NCBI GenBank assembly: GCA_012513425.1
Contig: JAAZCF010000098.1
Span: forward strand, 1 to 14,558
Direction of reading: 5' to 3'
From: Bacteroidales bacterium
Lineage (GTDB): Bacteria > Bacteroidota > Bacteroidia > Bacteroidales > UBA932
Length of the DNA stretch: 14,558 bases
Shown here: positions 1-8,866 of the stretch, in pieces
Position numbering within the stretch: position 1 is the first letter of the stretch
How the letters are laid out: the number at the start of each line of letters is the position of its first letter
Notes under the pieces: generated by a model
What the model saw: only the letters and a program-made list of their open reading frames with translations
Databases searched by the model: none
Told to the model about the DNA's origin: nothing
Translations under genes and position numbers: made by a program

Positions 1-2030
<2,030 letters not shown>

Positions 2031-2323
2031 TATATCTTCGATTTGTCTAGTCTCGCTATTTCTGCGTTGACGCTTCTTTCACTTGACTAACACATCTCTA
2101 TTTTAGTAATAACTTTTCTTGTAACGCTTTTTTATTTTTTTGTGAATCATTACAGACTGTTTTATTCTTCTGTCCATGATTTGAAATTGTAGTCCCTAAT
2201 TTCTTTTAAATTACAGACTAATTTTCTTTCTTTTTGTAAATTTTTTATTTACCTCGTTATCTCTCTCAATATTTCAAACAACTTTTCCGTTTCATTGCGT
2301 TTCTTCGTGTTTCTTCCGAAACG
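2031..2323 (-). other. Transcribed leader of the 23S gene (pre-23S)
   Basis: AT-rich stretch between the predicted start point (about 2323) and the mature 23S 5' end. Just after the start point, CCGTTTC and GAAACGG (2287-2293 and 2318-2324 on the plus strand) form a perfect 7-bp inverted repeat around about 24 nt. At 2265-2283 the minus strand reads AGTTGTTTGAAATATTG, which resembles the GTTCTTTGA-type boxA-like element of Bacteroidales rRNA leaders and spacers (from memory, not aligned). A 10-nt direct repeat, ATTACAGACT on the plus strand, lies at 2149-2158 and 2210-2219. No tRNA cloverleaf or protein gene is visible. A processing and antitermination role is inference. Confidence 0.6.
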
Positions 2324-2328
2324 GGCTG

Positions 2329-2359
2329 CAAAGATAGATATCTTTTTTTAACCAACAAA
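2329..2359 (-). promoter_or_regulatory. Bacteroidota-type promoter for the 23S gene
   Basis: On the minus strand a -33 TTTG (2356-2359) is followed by 19 bp and a perfect -7 TATCTTTG (2329-2336), then the GC-rich discriminator CAGCCCG. Spacing and both boxes match the Bacteroides TTTG / TAnnTTTG consensus. An A-rich tract lies in the spacer and T/A runs lie upstream, as expected for a strong rRNA promoter. The predicted start is near 2322-2324, about 290 nt before the mature 23S. Confidence 0.82.
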
Positions 2360-2619
2360 TTTTCTCCTGACTTTTTTAGTAAAAATTTACCATCCTAGAT
2401 CTCAAATAATAACTGTTTCAAGCTTATACTGCTGATATGTTTGAGTTTATCAATAATTCCCTTTTTTATAATCTCATAATGGATAACAACAAATAATTCT
2501 GAAGAATTCGAAAAAATTCTGCTATCTTTTGCTAAAATAAAAATAGAAAAAGTGGACTACTCATAGTTGTGCTATTTGAGTCATGATATCCAATTATTCA
2601 ACAACCGATTCAAATAACA
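2360..2619. other. AT-rich intergenic region, nothing recognised
   Basis: About 260 bp between the 23S promoter and the terminator of the DUF3467 gene. I see no convincing ORF, tRNA or ncRNA. Its A/T runs next to 2360-2390 could act as an upstream activating (UP-like) region for the 23S promoter. The small inverted repeat AATTCTGAAGAATT lies in the 2490s-2510s. It is far too short to hold a 16S gene. Confidence 0.5.
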
Positions 2620-2645
2620 AAAAAATACGGCATATATACGTCGTG
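2620..2645 (-). terminator. Rho-independent terminator after the zapA-rny-DUF3467 unit
   Basis: On the minus strand ACGACGT-ATAT-ATGCCGT forms a stem with one mismatch and one G-U pair, followed by a run of seven T. It starts about 20 bp beyond the stop codon of the DUF3467 gene and would separate that unit from the 23S promoter. Confidence 0.6.
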
Positions 2646-2667
2646 TTTTATTAAATATAAATTACTT

Positions 2668-2967
2668 TTAAGCTTCTCCTGTAAAACCTAGCGTGGGCAT
2701 CATTGGTGGAGTCTGAACAGGCAATTTGATTTCTCCATTTTCTTTTTCATACTTGGCCACATTATCTGCTAAAGCATTCAGCAACCTTTTTGCATGCTCT
2801 GGAGCAAGAATAACTCTGCTAACAACCTTGGGCTGAGGAATACCTGGCAACAATTGCACAAAATCAGCAATAAATTCACTGTGAGAATGAGTAATAATTG
2901 CAAGATTGGTATAAACGCCTTCGGCAATTTCAGGAGGTAGATTAATATGTAAATCTTTTTTATCCAT
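2668..2967 (-). CDS. DUF3467 family protein
   Basis: A 99-residue soluble protein with no signal peptide or membrane segment. The pattern is that of DUF3467: an N-terminal segment with PPEIAEGVYTNLAII, a central HSEFIADFVQLLPG, and a later VVSRVILAPEHAKRLLNAL followed by NVAKYEKENGEI. The molecular function of the family is not known to me. In many Bacteroidota it lies next to transcription or translation genes. Here its start is 7 nt after the rny stop, so the two are almost surely cotranscribed, and a hairpin terminator follows. The C-terminus is Pro/Met-rich (PVQTPPMMPTLGF), typical of the family. Family assignment is from recognition; any link to RNA turnover through rny is only positional. 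Confidence 0.88.
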   Translation of the reverse strand: MDKKDLHINLPPEIAEGVYTNLAIITHSHSEFIADFVQLLPGIPQPKVVSRVILAPEHAKRLLNALADNVAKYEKENGEIKLPVQTPPMMPTLGFTGEA

Positions 2968-2974
2968 GGCGCTT

Positions 2975-4510
2975 TTATTTGGCTATTGCAACAGAGCGAG
3001 TCTCTCTGATGACAGTTATTTTTACTTGACCAGGATATACCATTTCATCTTGAATTCTCTTTGCAATGTCAGCAGAAAGATCTTCACATTGAGTATCTGT
3101 TACTTGATCTGATCCAACGATAACTCTCAACTCTCTACCGGCCTTGATTGCGTATGTTTTGGTAACACCTGGATGAGATAAAGCAATATCCTCCATGTCT
3201 TTCAAACGTTTGATATAAGACTCAATCACTTCTCGACGAACACCAGGTCGAGCACCTGAAATGGCATCTCCAACTAAAACCAATGGAGCAATAATAGAAG
3301 TCATTTCCATCTCTTCGTGGTGAGCGCCAATCGCGTTGCAGATATCAGGTTTTTCTTTAAATCTCTCAGCAATCTTCGCACCAAGCAAAGCATGAGGAAG
3401 TTCTGGGTCTTCTTCGCATACTTTTCCAATATCATGAAGGAGACCGGCCCTCTTGGCTGCCTTGACATTGAGTCCAAGTTCAGCAGCCATAATAGCACAA
3501 ATATTTGCAACTTCTCTTGAGTGTTGAAGCAAATTTTGACCATAAGAGCTACGATATTTCATACGACCAATTAATTTGATCAGCTCAATATTTAAATTAT
3601 GGATACCCAAATCGATGCAAGTACGTTTTCCTATTTCAAGAATTTCTTCTTCCAGCTGCTTTTGTACTTTTGCGACAACCTCTTCAATACGTGCAGGGTG
3701 AATACGACCATCAGCCACTAATTGGTGCAAAGCCAAGCGGGCAACCTCTCTACGGACAGGGTCAAATGCCGATAATAAAATTGCTTCAGGAGTATCATCT
3801 ACGACTATTTCAACACCTGTTGCTGCTTCAATAGCCCTTATGTTTCGGCCTTCTCGACCGATAATTCTACCTTTAATCTCGTCACTTTCAATATTGAAAA
3901 CAGTCACTGCATTTTCGATGGCCGTCTCTGGGGCCGTACGTTGAATGGTATTAATCACAATGCGTTTGGCTTCTTTACTAGCTGTAAGCCTCGCTTCATC
4001 CATCACATCATTGATATAAGACATTGCTTCTGTCTTTGCCTCAGATTTCATAGTCTCAACCAACTGATTTTTCGCTTCTTCAGCAGTCAGCCTGGACATT
4101 TCTTCGAGCTTGGCTATTTCTTTTCCACGAAGTTTTTCATATTCTTCAGCTTTCTTATTTACTATTTCTAGCTGATTTTTAAGATACTCTTTGATAGATT
4201 CAATCTCTTTTTGTTTGCGACCAAGTTCACTTCTTTGTTGATTCAACAATAACTCTTTTTGTTTGAGTTTATTTTCAGTTTGTTGAATCTGCTGATTTTT
4301 CTCGCTTATATAAGCTTCATGTTCGCTTTTTAATTGCAAAAATTTCACTTTGGCTTGATATATCTTCTCTTTTTTAATTGCCTCACTCTCAGCCTGTGCG
4401 TCACGGATAATTTGTTCGCTTTGGTTCTTTAAGATTATTTTTTTGATGAAGATATAAATCGCAATGCCAACTGCGGCAGAAATAATTGCGGTAATAATAA
4501 TTGTTGCCAT
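2975..4510 (-). CDS. rny: Ribonuclease Y
   Basis: A 511-residue membrane-anchored endoribonuclease that starts decay and processing of RNAs. Domains in order: an N-terminal membrane helix at about residues 2-22, a long charged coiled coil to about 185, a KH RNA-binding domain with the GREG loop at 218-221 (GRIIGREGRNIRAIE), and an HD phosphohydrolase domain with H330, the H359-D360 pair (LLHDIGK) and GAHHEE at 396-401. All catalytic metal ligands that I can identify are present, and the length is normal for RNase Y (about 510-520). The ATG at 4510 gives the anchor helix straight away. The gene lies about 60 bp downstream of a 6S-like RNA and zapA, and 7 nt before DUF3467. Transcription probably reads through from the zapA promoter; I see no strong promoter directly in front of it. 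Confidence 0.97.
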   Translation of the reverse strand: MATIIITAIISAAVGIAIYIFIKKIILKNQSEQIIRDAQAESEAIKKEKIYQAKVKFLQLKSEHEAYISEKNQQIQQTENKLKQKELLLNQQRSELGRKQKEIESIKEYLKNQLEIVNKKAEEYEKLRGKEIAKLEEMSRLTAEEAKNQLVETMKSEAKTEAMSYINDVMDEARLTASKEAKRIVINTIQRTAPETAIENAVTVFNIESDEIKGRIIGREGRNIRAIEAATGVEIVVDDTPEAILLSAFDPVRREVARLALHQLVADGRIHPARIEEVVAKVQKQLEEEILEIGKRTCIDLGIHNLNIELIKLIGRMKYRSSYGQNLLQHSREVANICAIMAAELGLNVKAAKRAGLLHDIGKVCEEDPELPHALLGAKIAERFKEKPDICNAIGAHHEEMEMTSIIAPLVLVGDAISGARPGVRREVIESYIKRLKDMEDIALSHPGVTKTYAIKAGRELRVIVGSDQVTDTQCEDLSADIAKRIQDEMVYPGQVKITVIRETRSVAIAK

Positions 4511-4570
4511 GTTATATATATGTAGTTAATAATAAGTTCTATTATGCTACTTACATATTGGCCTGATGCA

Positions 4571-4718
4571 TAAAAAAAAGCCGTTAGCCCGCATTAAGTC
4601 CAAAAATCTTAAATAATTAAGATTTGAGCTCCGGAAATGTGTCGCGAACTTCCTCCGTCCCATAAATGGAATCCCCGAAGGTAACCTAGGCCTGTTTTTG
4701 ACTCCCGAGTTGACTCGA
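4571..4718 (-). ncRNA. ssrS: 6S-like RNA (SsrS)
   Basis: The 244 bp between zapA and rny hold no ORF but a dense set of paired segments on the minus strand. It begins with the CGAGTCAACTCG palindrome near 4706-4717, continues with a G/C-rich middle (CCTTCGGGGATTCC, GGGACGGAGG, CATTTCCGGAG), then a perfect 9-bp hairpin AAATCTTAA-TTAT-TTAAGATTT, and ends in GGGCTAACGGC plus eight T at 4571-4578. 6S RNA binds RNA polymerase holoenzyme by imitating an open promoter. Its gene lies next to zapA in many bacteria, which is the main reason for this call. The 5' end is approximate. It could be another structured RNA, but a transcribed, terminated RNA is well supported. Confidence 0.68.
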
Positions 4719-4754
4719 TTTAGTTAAAAGTGTTGATTTTGGCAAAGGGCAGAA

Positions 4755-5042
4755 CTAACGGCCGGAAATATATCCTTCTAATTTTTTGTCCAAATCTTGC
4801 AGTTGCCTACAAACATCGGATATTTCATCCTTTTCTTCGAGCGCAATCAAACCCGCCATTGTATCCAACAGCACAATGCTCAAAATATCCTGCATATCTT
4901 TGTTTTCATATTTCTTCAAATACGTGTTCAGCTTCTTCTCAATCCTCTTGCCTGCATCACGCACCCTAGATTCAGTTTCAGGTTGAACCTGAAACTTATA
5001 AGACCTTCCTCCGATCACTATATTTATTGCTTGCTTCTCCAT
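4755..5042 (-). CDS. zapA: Cell division protein ZapA
   Basis: A 95-residue protein that bundles FtsZ protofilaments at the division ring. It shows the ZapA layout: an N-terminal beta segment (INIVIGGRSYKFQV, about residues 5-18), then RVRDAGKRIEKKLN, a middle helix with QDILSIVLLDTMAGLIALE, and a C-terminal helix forming the coiled coil. I chose the ATG at 5042 (MEKQAIN) over a longer start at 5072, because the extra ten residues overlap the upstream gene and do not belong to the family. The upstream coiled-coil gene ends 5 nt before this start, so translation is likely coupled. A 6S-like RNA follows directly downstream. Confidence 0.9.
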   Translation of the reverse strand: MEKQAINIVIGGRSYKFQVQPETESRVRDAGKRIEKKLNTYLKKYENKDMQDILSIVLLDTMAGLIALEEKDEISDVCRQLQDLDKKLEGYISGR

Positions 5043-5047
5043 CTTTA

Positions 5048-5359
5048 CTAAATATTCATCATAGCAATACAATCATCTATCTCCTTTATAAGCCTATCAA
5101 TACTCCTTTGGGCACGAGCCTTGTCGTTTGTCGAAATGTTAAATGCATCAACCAATTGTAAGTTTTTGTTTTTAAGTTTAAGTTTATCTATTTGTGTTTC
5201 TAATTCCTCAATTTTAGCATTTTTAGCTAGAAGTTTATCTTGATATGCATCCAGTGTCGATTCCAAACGATTAATTTCAGCTTTAGTTGCTTCATATAAA
5301 GCAATCAAAGACTCGATCTTCTTAGTCAGATTGTCTATTAATGTTTTTTCCATCGGCAT
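5048..5359 (-). CDS. Small coiled-coil protein upstream of zapA, possibly ZapB-like
   Basis: A 103-residue protein, almost all heptad-rich helix from about residue 3 to 73, including LIALYEATKAEINRLESTLD and KIEELETQIDKLKLKNKNL. A short C-terminal helix with ARAQRSIDRLIKEIDDCIAMM follows. There is no signal peptide or membrane segment. The start may be either M1 or M3 (MPMEK). The stop lies 5 nt before zapA, so the two are one unit. In Proteobacteria the coiled-coil protein ZapB binds ZapA; this protein has a similar size and build and a tight link to zapA, so a ZapA partner is a reasonable inference. Coiled coils look alike, so homology to ZapB cannot be claimed. A perfect TACCTTTG -7 box lies just upstream. 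Confidence 0.8.
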   Translation of the reverse strand: MPMEKTLIDNLTKKIESLIALYEATKAEINRLESTLDAYQDKLLAKNAKIEELETQIDKLKLKNKNLQLVDAFNISTNDKARAQRSIDRLIKEIDDCIAMMNI

Positions 5360-5377
5360 CTAGTATGCACTTTTATG

Positions 5378-5385
5378 CAAAGGTA
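5378..5385 (-). promoter_or_regulatory. -7 box of the zapA unit promoter
   Basis: Minus-strand TACCTTTG, a perfect TAnnTTTG, followed by CAT, about 19 nt before the ATG of the coiled-coil gene. The start point would be near 5371-5374, giving a leader of only about 12-15 nt. No clear -33 TTTG is present at the right distance. The same TACCTTTGCAT occurs in front of thrS. Confidence 0.6.
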
Positions 5386-5402
5386 GTAAAAAACTTAATT
5401 AA

Positions 5403-6332
5403 TTAATCGTGTTTTACAACAATATGCGGGAAAGGAAAATGCAAACCTTTATTAGGCAAATAGGTATATATTTTCTCGTTATATTCATAATAGACGTCCC
5501 AACACAAATCAGAGGAGACGTATGCTCTCACGACCAAGTCGACAGAACTTTCATTCATTTTGTTGAGATAACACACCACTGGTTTATCTTTGATAATAAT
5601 TCTGGAATCTTCTGCAAAAAGTTCAAGGATTGCCTGTTTGGCTTTCTCAAAATCATCTCCGTAAGAAATAGACACTTTCCATTCTACACGTCTTGTTCCG
5701 ATGGCAGTAAAATTATCAACACTACTATTCGAAAGAGTTCCATTTGGAATTATCACAAGCTTACCATCAATTGTATGAAGTTTAGTTGATGTAATGGTAA
5801 TAGAATGAACCGTGCCTTCATAACCTCCAGCTGCAATATAATCACCAACGCCAAAAGGCTTAAAGGCCAAAATCATAATGCCACCGGCAAAATTTTGAAG
5901 AGTTCCGCTCATAGCCATGCCTATAGCCAAACCTCCTGATGCCAAAATAGCAGCAAAAGAGGTTGTATTAATGCCTAAGGTACTGACTACAATTACTATC
6001 ATCAGTACAACCATTACTACATTGACAAGACTTAGAATAAAGCCAGCTAAAGATGGGTCAGTATTTTTTTTGACAAATACTCGTTTCAGTAGTTTCTTTG
6101 TCTTTTTAATAATCCATGCTCCCACTGCATAAATTGCCAATGCTGCCAAAACTTTCAGGCCAAATGTAATAAAGTGTTCGCCTAATATTGAAACAATCTC
6201 CATACCTGTTTTTCCTTTTAGAGGGCCCAAGCTATCAGCCATATTTTCAAGAAATGAGGTGGAATCATTCACTGCGGCAGTAAGATTTTCTGTCGGCAGT
6301 ATTTTGTCAATTGCAATTTGAAGTATATTCAT
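5403..6332 (-). CDS. MscS-family mechanosensitive ion channel
   Basis: A 309-residue small-conductance mechanosensitive channel that opens when membrane tension rises, releasing solutes in hypo-osmotic shock. Three membrane helices are visible at about 57-76, 97-118 and 123-158. The pore helix carries the small-residue pattern ASGGLAIGMAMSGTLQNFAGG, and the loop after it has the family signature PFGVGDYI at 159-166. The beta domain follows (GTVHSITITSTKLHTIDGKLVIIPNG, then NFTAIGTRR), then the alpha/beta cage domain to the end. The length is near E. coli MscS (286). The N-terminal 50 residues are an extra amphipathic segment. It stands alone, with a terminator upstream closing the previous unit and the zapA promoter region downstream. 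Confidence 0.93.
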   Translation of the reverse strand: MNILQIAIDKILPTENLTAAVNDSTSFLENMADSLGPLKGKTGMEIVSILGEHFITFGLKVLAALAIYAVGAWIIKKTKKLLKRVFVKKNTDPSLAGFILSLVNVVMVVLMIVIVVSTLGINTTSFAAILASGGLAIGMAMSGTLQNFAGGIMILAFKPFGVGDYIAAGGYEGTVHSITITSTKLHTIDGKLVIIPNGTLSNSSVDNFTAIGTRRVEWKVSISYGDDFEKAKQAILELFAEDSRIIIKDKPVVCYLNKMNESSVDLVVRAYVSSDLCWDVYYEYNEKIYTYLPNKGLHFPFPHIVVKHD

Positions 6333-6365
6333 TGTTTAAACAAAAAATTGGTGTTGTACAAAATT

Positions 6366-6398
6366 AAAAAAAAGACAACTGATAAGCTGTCTTTTTTT
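6366..6398 (-). terminator. Terminator of the rpmB-rpmG-DUF4295 unit
   Basis: On the minus strand AAAGACAGCT-TATC-AGTTGTCTTT forms a 10-bp stem flanked by A and T runs. The pair that is a G-U wobble in the minus-strand RNA becomes an A-C mismatch on the plus strand, so the hairpin suits minus-strand transcription. It lies about 20 bp after the DUF4295 stop and in front of the channel gene. Confidence 0.8.
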
Positions 6399-6418
6399 AA
6401 ATATCTATAAAGTAAAAA

Positions 6419-6577
6419 TTATTTCTTACTGAAAAATTCTTTCACTTTGTCTGTAGGAACTAGTTCTTCGTCAAAAGCATAAGCACCTGAGCGCTCTGAT
6501 TTGACCATACGGATGCACTTAACAACATTCTTTTGTTGTTTTTCACCGCGGAAACCTGCAACTGCTTTCTTTGCCAT
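6419..6577 (-). CDS. DUF4295 family protein, small ribosome-associated protein
   Basis: A 52-residue basic protein beginning MAKKAVAGFRGEKQQKN and ending in KVKEFFSKK. The core KCIRMVKSERSGAYAFDEELVP is typical of DUF4295, a family restricted to Bacteroidota. It follows rpmB and rpmG by 18 nt and is closed by a hairpin terminator, so it belongs to a ribosomal protein operon. I recall that a Bacteroidota-specific large-subunit protein named bL38 was reported from a Flavobacterium ribosome structure, and believe it is this family, but I cannot confirm this from the sequence. It is too short for ordinary ORF cutoffs and easily missed. Confidence 0.9.
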   Translation of the reverse strand: MAKKAVAGFRGEKQQKNVVKCIRMVKSERSGAYAFDEELVPTDKVKEFFSKK

Positions 6578-6595
6578 AGTGGATAAAACTTATTG

Positions 6596-6778
6596 TTATT
6601 TAATTTCGCGATGTATTGTTACCTTCCTTAAAAAAGGATTGTATTTTTTACGCTCCAGACGTTCTGTAGTATTCTTTTTATTCTTAGTGGTTACGTATCT
6701 AGAGATACCTGGTACACCGCTTTCTTTTTGCTCGGTGCATTCTAGAATAACCTGCACTCTGTTACCTTTCTTTGCCAT
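6596..6778 (-). CDS. rpmG: Large ribosomal subunit protein bL33
   Basis: A 60-residue basic protein of the 50S subunit, located near the E site. The sequence MAKKGNRVQVILECTEQ, then SRYVTTKNKKNTTERLE and KKYNPFLRKVTIHREIK, is a standard bL33. It has a single cysteine, so it is of the zinc-free (C-minus) type rather than the four-Cys zinc-ribbon form. It lies 11 nt downstream of rpmB and 18 nt upstream of DUF4295 in a tight operon. The gene is complete and intact, in contrast to its upstream neighbour. Confidence 0.97.
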   Translation of the reverse strand: MAKKGNRVQVILECTEQKESGVPGISRYVTTKNKKNTTERLERKKYNPFLRKVTIHREIK

Positions 6779-6789
6779 AGCTATTAATG

Positions 6790-7032
6790 TTAAACGATGT
6801 CTATTAAACCTTTTTCTTGTGAACGTTTGATGGTTTCAGCAAGACCATTTTTGTAAATAGTCTTCATCCCATTGCAAGAAACCTTAAGTGTGATGAACCT
6901 GTTTTACTCTTCTGACCAGAATTTTTTGGTCTTCAGGTTTGGAGCAAATTCGCGTTTTACGCGCCTTTTAGAATGGGAAACATGGTTTCCAACCATTCTT
7001 TTCTTTCCCGTAACTTGACAAACTCGTGACAT
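6790..7032 (-). CDS. rpmB: Large ribosomal subunit protein bL28, interrupted by an in-frame TAA
   Basis: The frame starting at the ATG at 7030-7032 reads MSRVCQVTGKKRMVGNHVSH and SKRRVKREFAPNLKTKKFW, a clear bL28. Codon 43 (6904-6906) is TAA. Without any frame change it continues NRFITLKVSCNGMKTIYKNG and LAETIKRSQEKGLIDIV to a second TAA at 6790, and that part is also clear bL28. With the stop ignored the protein has 80 positions, a normal length. A single change, AAA to TAA, would explain it, because a Lys or similar residue fits this variable loop. No frameshift is involved. An upstream extension to 7101 is untranslated leader and promoter, not protein. Either the base is wrong, or the cell makes truncated L28 or reads through. 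Confidence 0.88.
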
Positions 7033-7070
7033 TGTATATATTTTTTTATATTTTTCTTTTTTAAGGGCTG

Positions 7071-7102
7071 CAAATATCTTGAATATTATTGAGAAATGCA
7101 AA
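7071..7102 (-). promoter_or_regulatory. Promoter of the rpmB-rpmG-DUF4295 operon
   Basis: Minus-strand -33 TTTG (7099-7102), 20 bp, then GATATTTG (7071-7078), which matches TAnnTTTG at seven of eight positions if G replaces the first T. The discriminator CAGCCC is the same as that of the 23S promoter at 2329. The -33 box adjoins the lepB stop codon. The start is predicted near 7064, giving a leader of about 30 nt. Confidence 0.68.
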
Positions 7103-8461
7103 TTATTTTTGCTTTAATACAAACTTAAGGAACCTGTTCCACCTGATGTTACGAGGGAAACCTTTATTCTGGTCGGTTGAAAGCCAAATGATTGATGGTT
7201 TACCCACAATGTGATTCTCTGGAACAAAACCCCAATAACGAGAATCCAAAGAGTTGTGGCGATTGTCACCCATCATAAAATAATAATTTTGCTTGAAAGT
7301 GTAGACACCAGTTTCTTCTCCATTGATAAAGAATTTCCCATCTTTTTCACTTAAGTCATTGCCTTCATAAACATCAATTATTCTGCGATAGAGAGCAATG
7401 TTACCTTGATTTAAACTTACTGTAGATCCTTCGGATGGAATCCAAATAGGTCCATAATTATCTCGACTCCAACCTGTGTTGACAAATGGGAACAGCATCA
7501 TCATATCAGCACTATTACCGTTTGACACTTCGATATTCAGAGTTACAGATACGACGTTCTTCATTGCTTGAACTTTCGCCAAATTTTCAGCATTAAGAGT
7601 TAAAGCAGGATATCCAGGCATAGTTGAATTGAACCAAGTCTCAGCAATATTCACCCCCATCTTTGAGAGAACAGAAGGATTAATCGCGGACCCATCAGTT
7701 ACAACAGAGTAGCTATATTGGATCCCTTTGTAATTTTTTTGCTTGGAACCATTGACATAAACTTCTCCATCTATCACAGAAAGAGTATCTCCGGCAACAG
7801 CGACACATCTTTTCACATAGTGATCTGCTTTGTCATATGATCTGGCAATAATAGGGCCGTAGCTCTTTTCTGTATATTCTTTGCCATTAAAACGTATGTG
7901 TGTATAATAATCATCGGCTGGTAATTTGAAAAGAACAGTATCTCCATGAGGAAAATTGAAAACCACATAGTCATCTCTCTGAACTGTTGAAAAACCTTTT
8001 AATCTATGATAGTCAGTTTTTATGCCTTTTACATAGCATGGTTTTAAATTAGCTCCAGGAAAGACATTGTGCATAAATCGCATTGATATAGGATGTTCCG
8101 GCATTCTAGGGCCGTAACTAAGCTTATCAACAAAAAGAAAATCACCTGTTAAAAGGCTCCCCTCCATTGATGATGAAGGAATCTTAAAAGATTGAAAGAA
8201 AAAGGTATTGATGAAGGTTACAACTATTACAGCAAAAACTATGGCATCAAGCCACTCGTTCCATGAACTTGGTTTCTCACCTTCCTTATATGTTTTCTTC
8301 CAAAAAGCCCACTTTACTTTCTTAGTAATAAAAATATCGAAAACTACTGCTAGCCCGAAAAGCCACCAATAATTTTCCATCCAAATAACCAAAAGAATAT
8401 AGAGCACGGTCCAAAAAGTGAACCGTACCCATTTATTCTTAATTATGTTTTTAACAGTCAA
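7103..8461 (-). CDS. lepB: Signal peptidase I
   Basis: A 452-residue membrane serine protease that cleaves signal peptides from exported proteins. Three N-terminal hydrophobic segments lie at about 13-27, 32-45 and 72-88, then the catalytic domain. Box B is IPSSSMEGSLL with the nucleophile predicted at S98; box D is YVKRCVAVAGD with the general base K217; box E is GDNRHNSLDSR at 398-408. Between boxes D and E there is an insert of roughly 100 residues or more compared with E. coli LepB (324 residues); long forms are usual in Bacteroidota. The start is TTG, 4 nt after the rplT stop; the next in-frame ATG (M28) would remove the first membrane segment. It is the last gene of the thrS cluster. 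Confidence 0.94.
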   Translation of the reverse strand: MTVKNIIKNKWVRFTFWTVLYILLVIWMENYWWLFGLAVVFDIFITKKVKWAFWKKTYKEGEKPSSWNEWLDAIVFAVIVVTFINTFFFQSFKIPSSSMEGSLLTGDFLFVDKLSYGPRMPEHPISMRFMHNVFPGANLKPCYVKGIKTDYHRLKGFSTVQRDDYVVFNFPHGDTVLFKLPADDYYTHIRFNGKEYTEKSYGPIIARSYDKADHYVKRCVAVAGDTLSVIDGEVYVNGSKQKNYKGIQYSYSVVTDGSAINPSVLSKMGVNIAETWFNSTMPGYPALTLNAENLAKVQAMKNVVSVTLNIEVSNGNSADMMMLFPFVNTGWSRDNYGPIWIPSEGSTVSLNQGNIALYRRIIDVYEGNDLSEKDGKFFINGEETGVYTFKQNYYFMMGDNRHNSLDSRYWGFVPENHIVGKPSIIWLSTDQNKGFPRNIRWNRFLKFVLKQK

Positions 8462-8465
8462 GATA

Positions 8466-8810
8466 CTACTTAACTGAATTAACTATTGCTTCAAATGCTT
8501 GAGGATTGTTCATAGCTAGGTCAGCTAGAACTTTACGATTGAGGCCTACGTTCTGTGCATTTAGTTTGCCCATGAACTGAGAATAAGTCAAACCATGCTG
8601 ACGAGCAGCAGCGTTGATACGAGTAATCCACAAAGCGCGGAAATTACGTTTTTTAGTTTTACGGTCACGATACGCATAAGTCAACCCTTTTTCGTAGGTA
8701 TTCTTTGCTACCGTCCAAACGTTTTTTCTTGAAAGAAAATTACCTCGCGTTTCTTTTAAGACTTTTTTGCGGCGAGCTCTTGAAGCTACCGAATTTACAC
8801 TTCTTGGCAT
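8466..8810 (-). CDS. rplT: Large ribosomal subunit protein bL20
   Basis: A 114-residue basic protein needed for early 50S assembly, binding 23S rRNA directly. It shows MPRSVNSVASRARRKKVLKE, a long positively charged N-terminal extension, then RDRKTKKRNFRALWITRINA and the globular C-terminal part with LNRKVLADLAMNNPQAFEAI. The length is that of the family (about 115-118). It follows rpmI after 72 bp that can form a hairpin, and is followed by lepB after 4 nt. In E. coli and Bacillus L20 represses its own operon by binding its mRNA; the hairpin here could serve that, but this is inference. Confidence 0.98.
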   Translation of the reverse strand: MPRSVNSVASRARRKKVLKETRGNFLSRKNVWTVAKNTYEKGLTYAYRDRKTKKRNFRALWITRINAAARQHGLTYSQFMGKLNAQNVGLNRKVLADLAMNNPQAFEAIVNSVK

Positions 8811-8825
8811 AATGTTTTGTTTTGG

Positions 8826-8866
8826 AATGTCAGCGTCTGATAATCAGATCTTCACAGCTGATCATT
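8826..8866 (-). promoter_or_regulatory. Two-level hairpin in the rpmI-rplT gap
   Basis: On the minus strand AATGATCAGC pairs with GCTGACATT (9 bp with one bulged A). Inside it TCTGA-TTA-TCAGA forms a second 5-bp hairpin. The whole element fills most of the 72-bp gap and ends about 15 nt before the rplT start. It has no T run, so it is not a simple terminator. It could be a translational operator for L20 or a processing site. Confidence 0.5.

Noticed and set aside
2160..2220. Possible tRNA remnant in the pre-23S leader (a T-loop-like TTTCAAATC on the minus strand)
   Set aside because: No acceptor stem, anticodon arm or D arm could be found around it.
7033..7101. Longer rpmB start giving 23 extra N-terminal residues
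   Set aside because: This stretch holds the operon promoter, and bL28 proteins begin MSRVCQ or similar.
7700..7800. Long insert in signal peptidase I as a sign of gene fusion
   Set aside because: Long forms with an insert between boxes D and E are usual in Bacteroidota, and the flanking catalytic boxes are in order.
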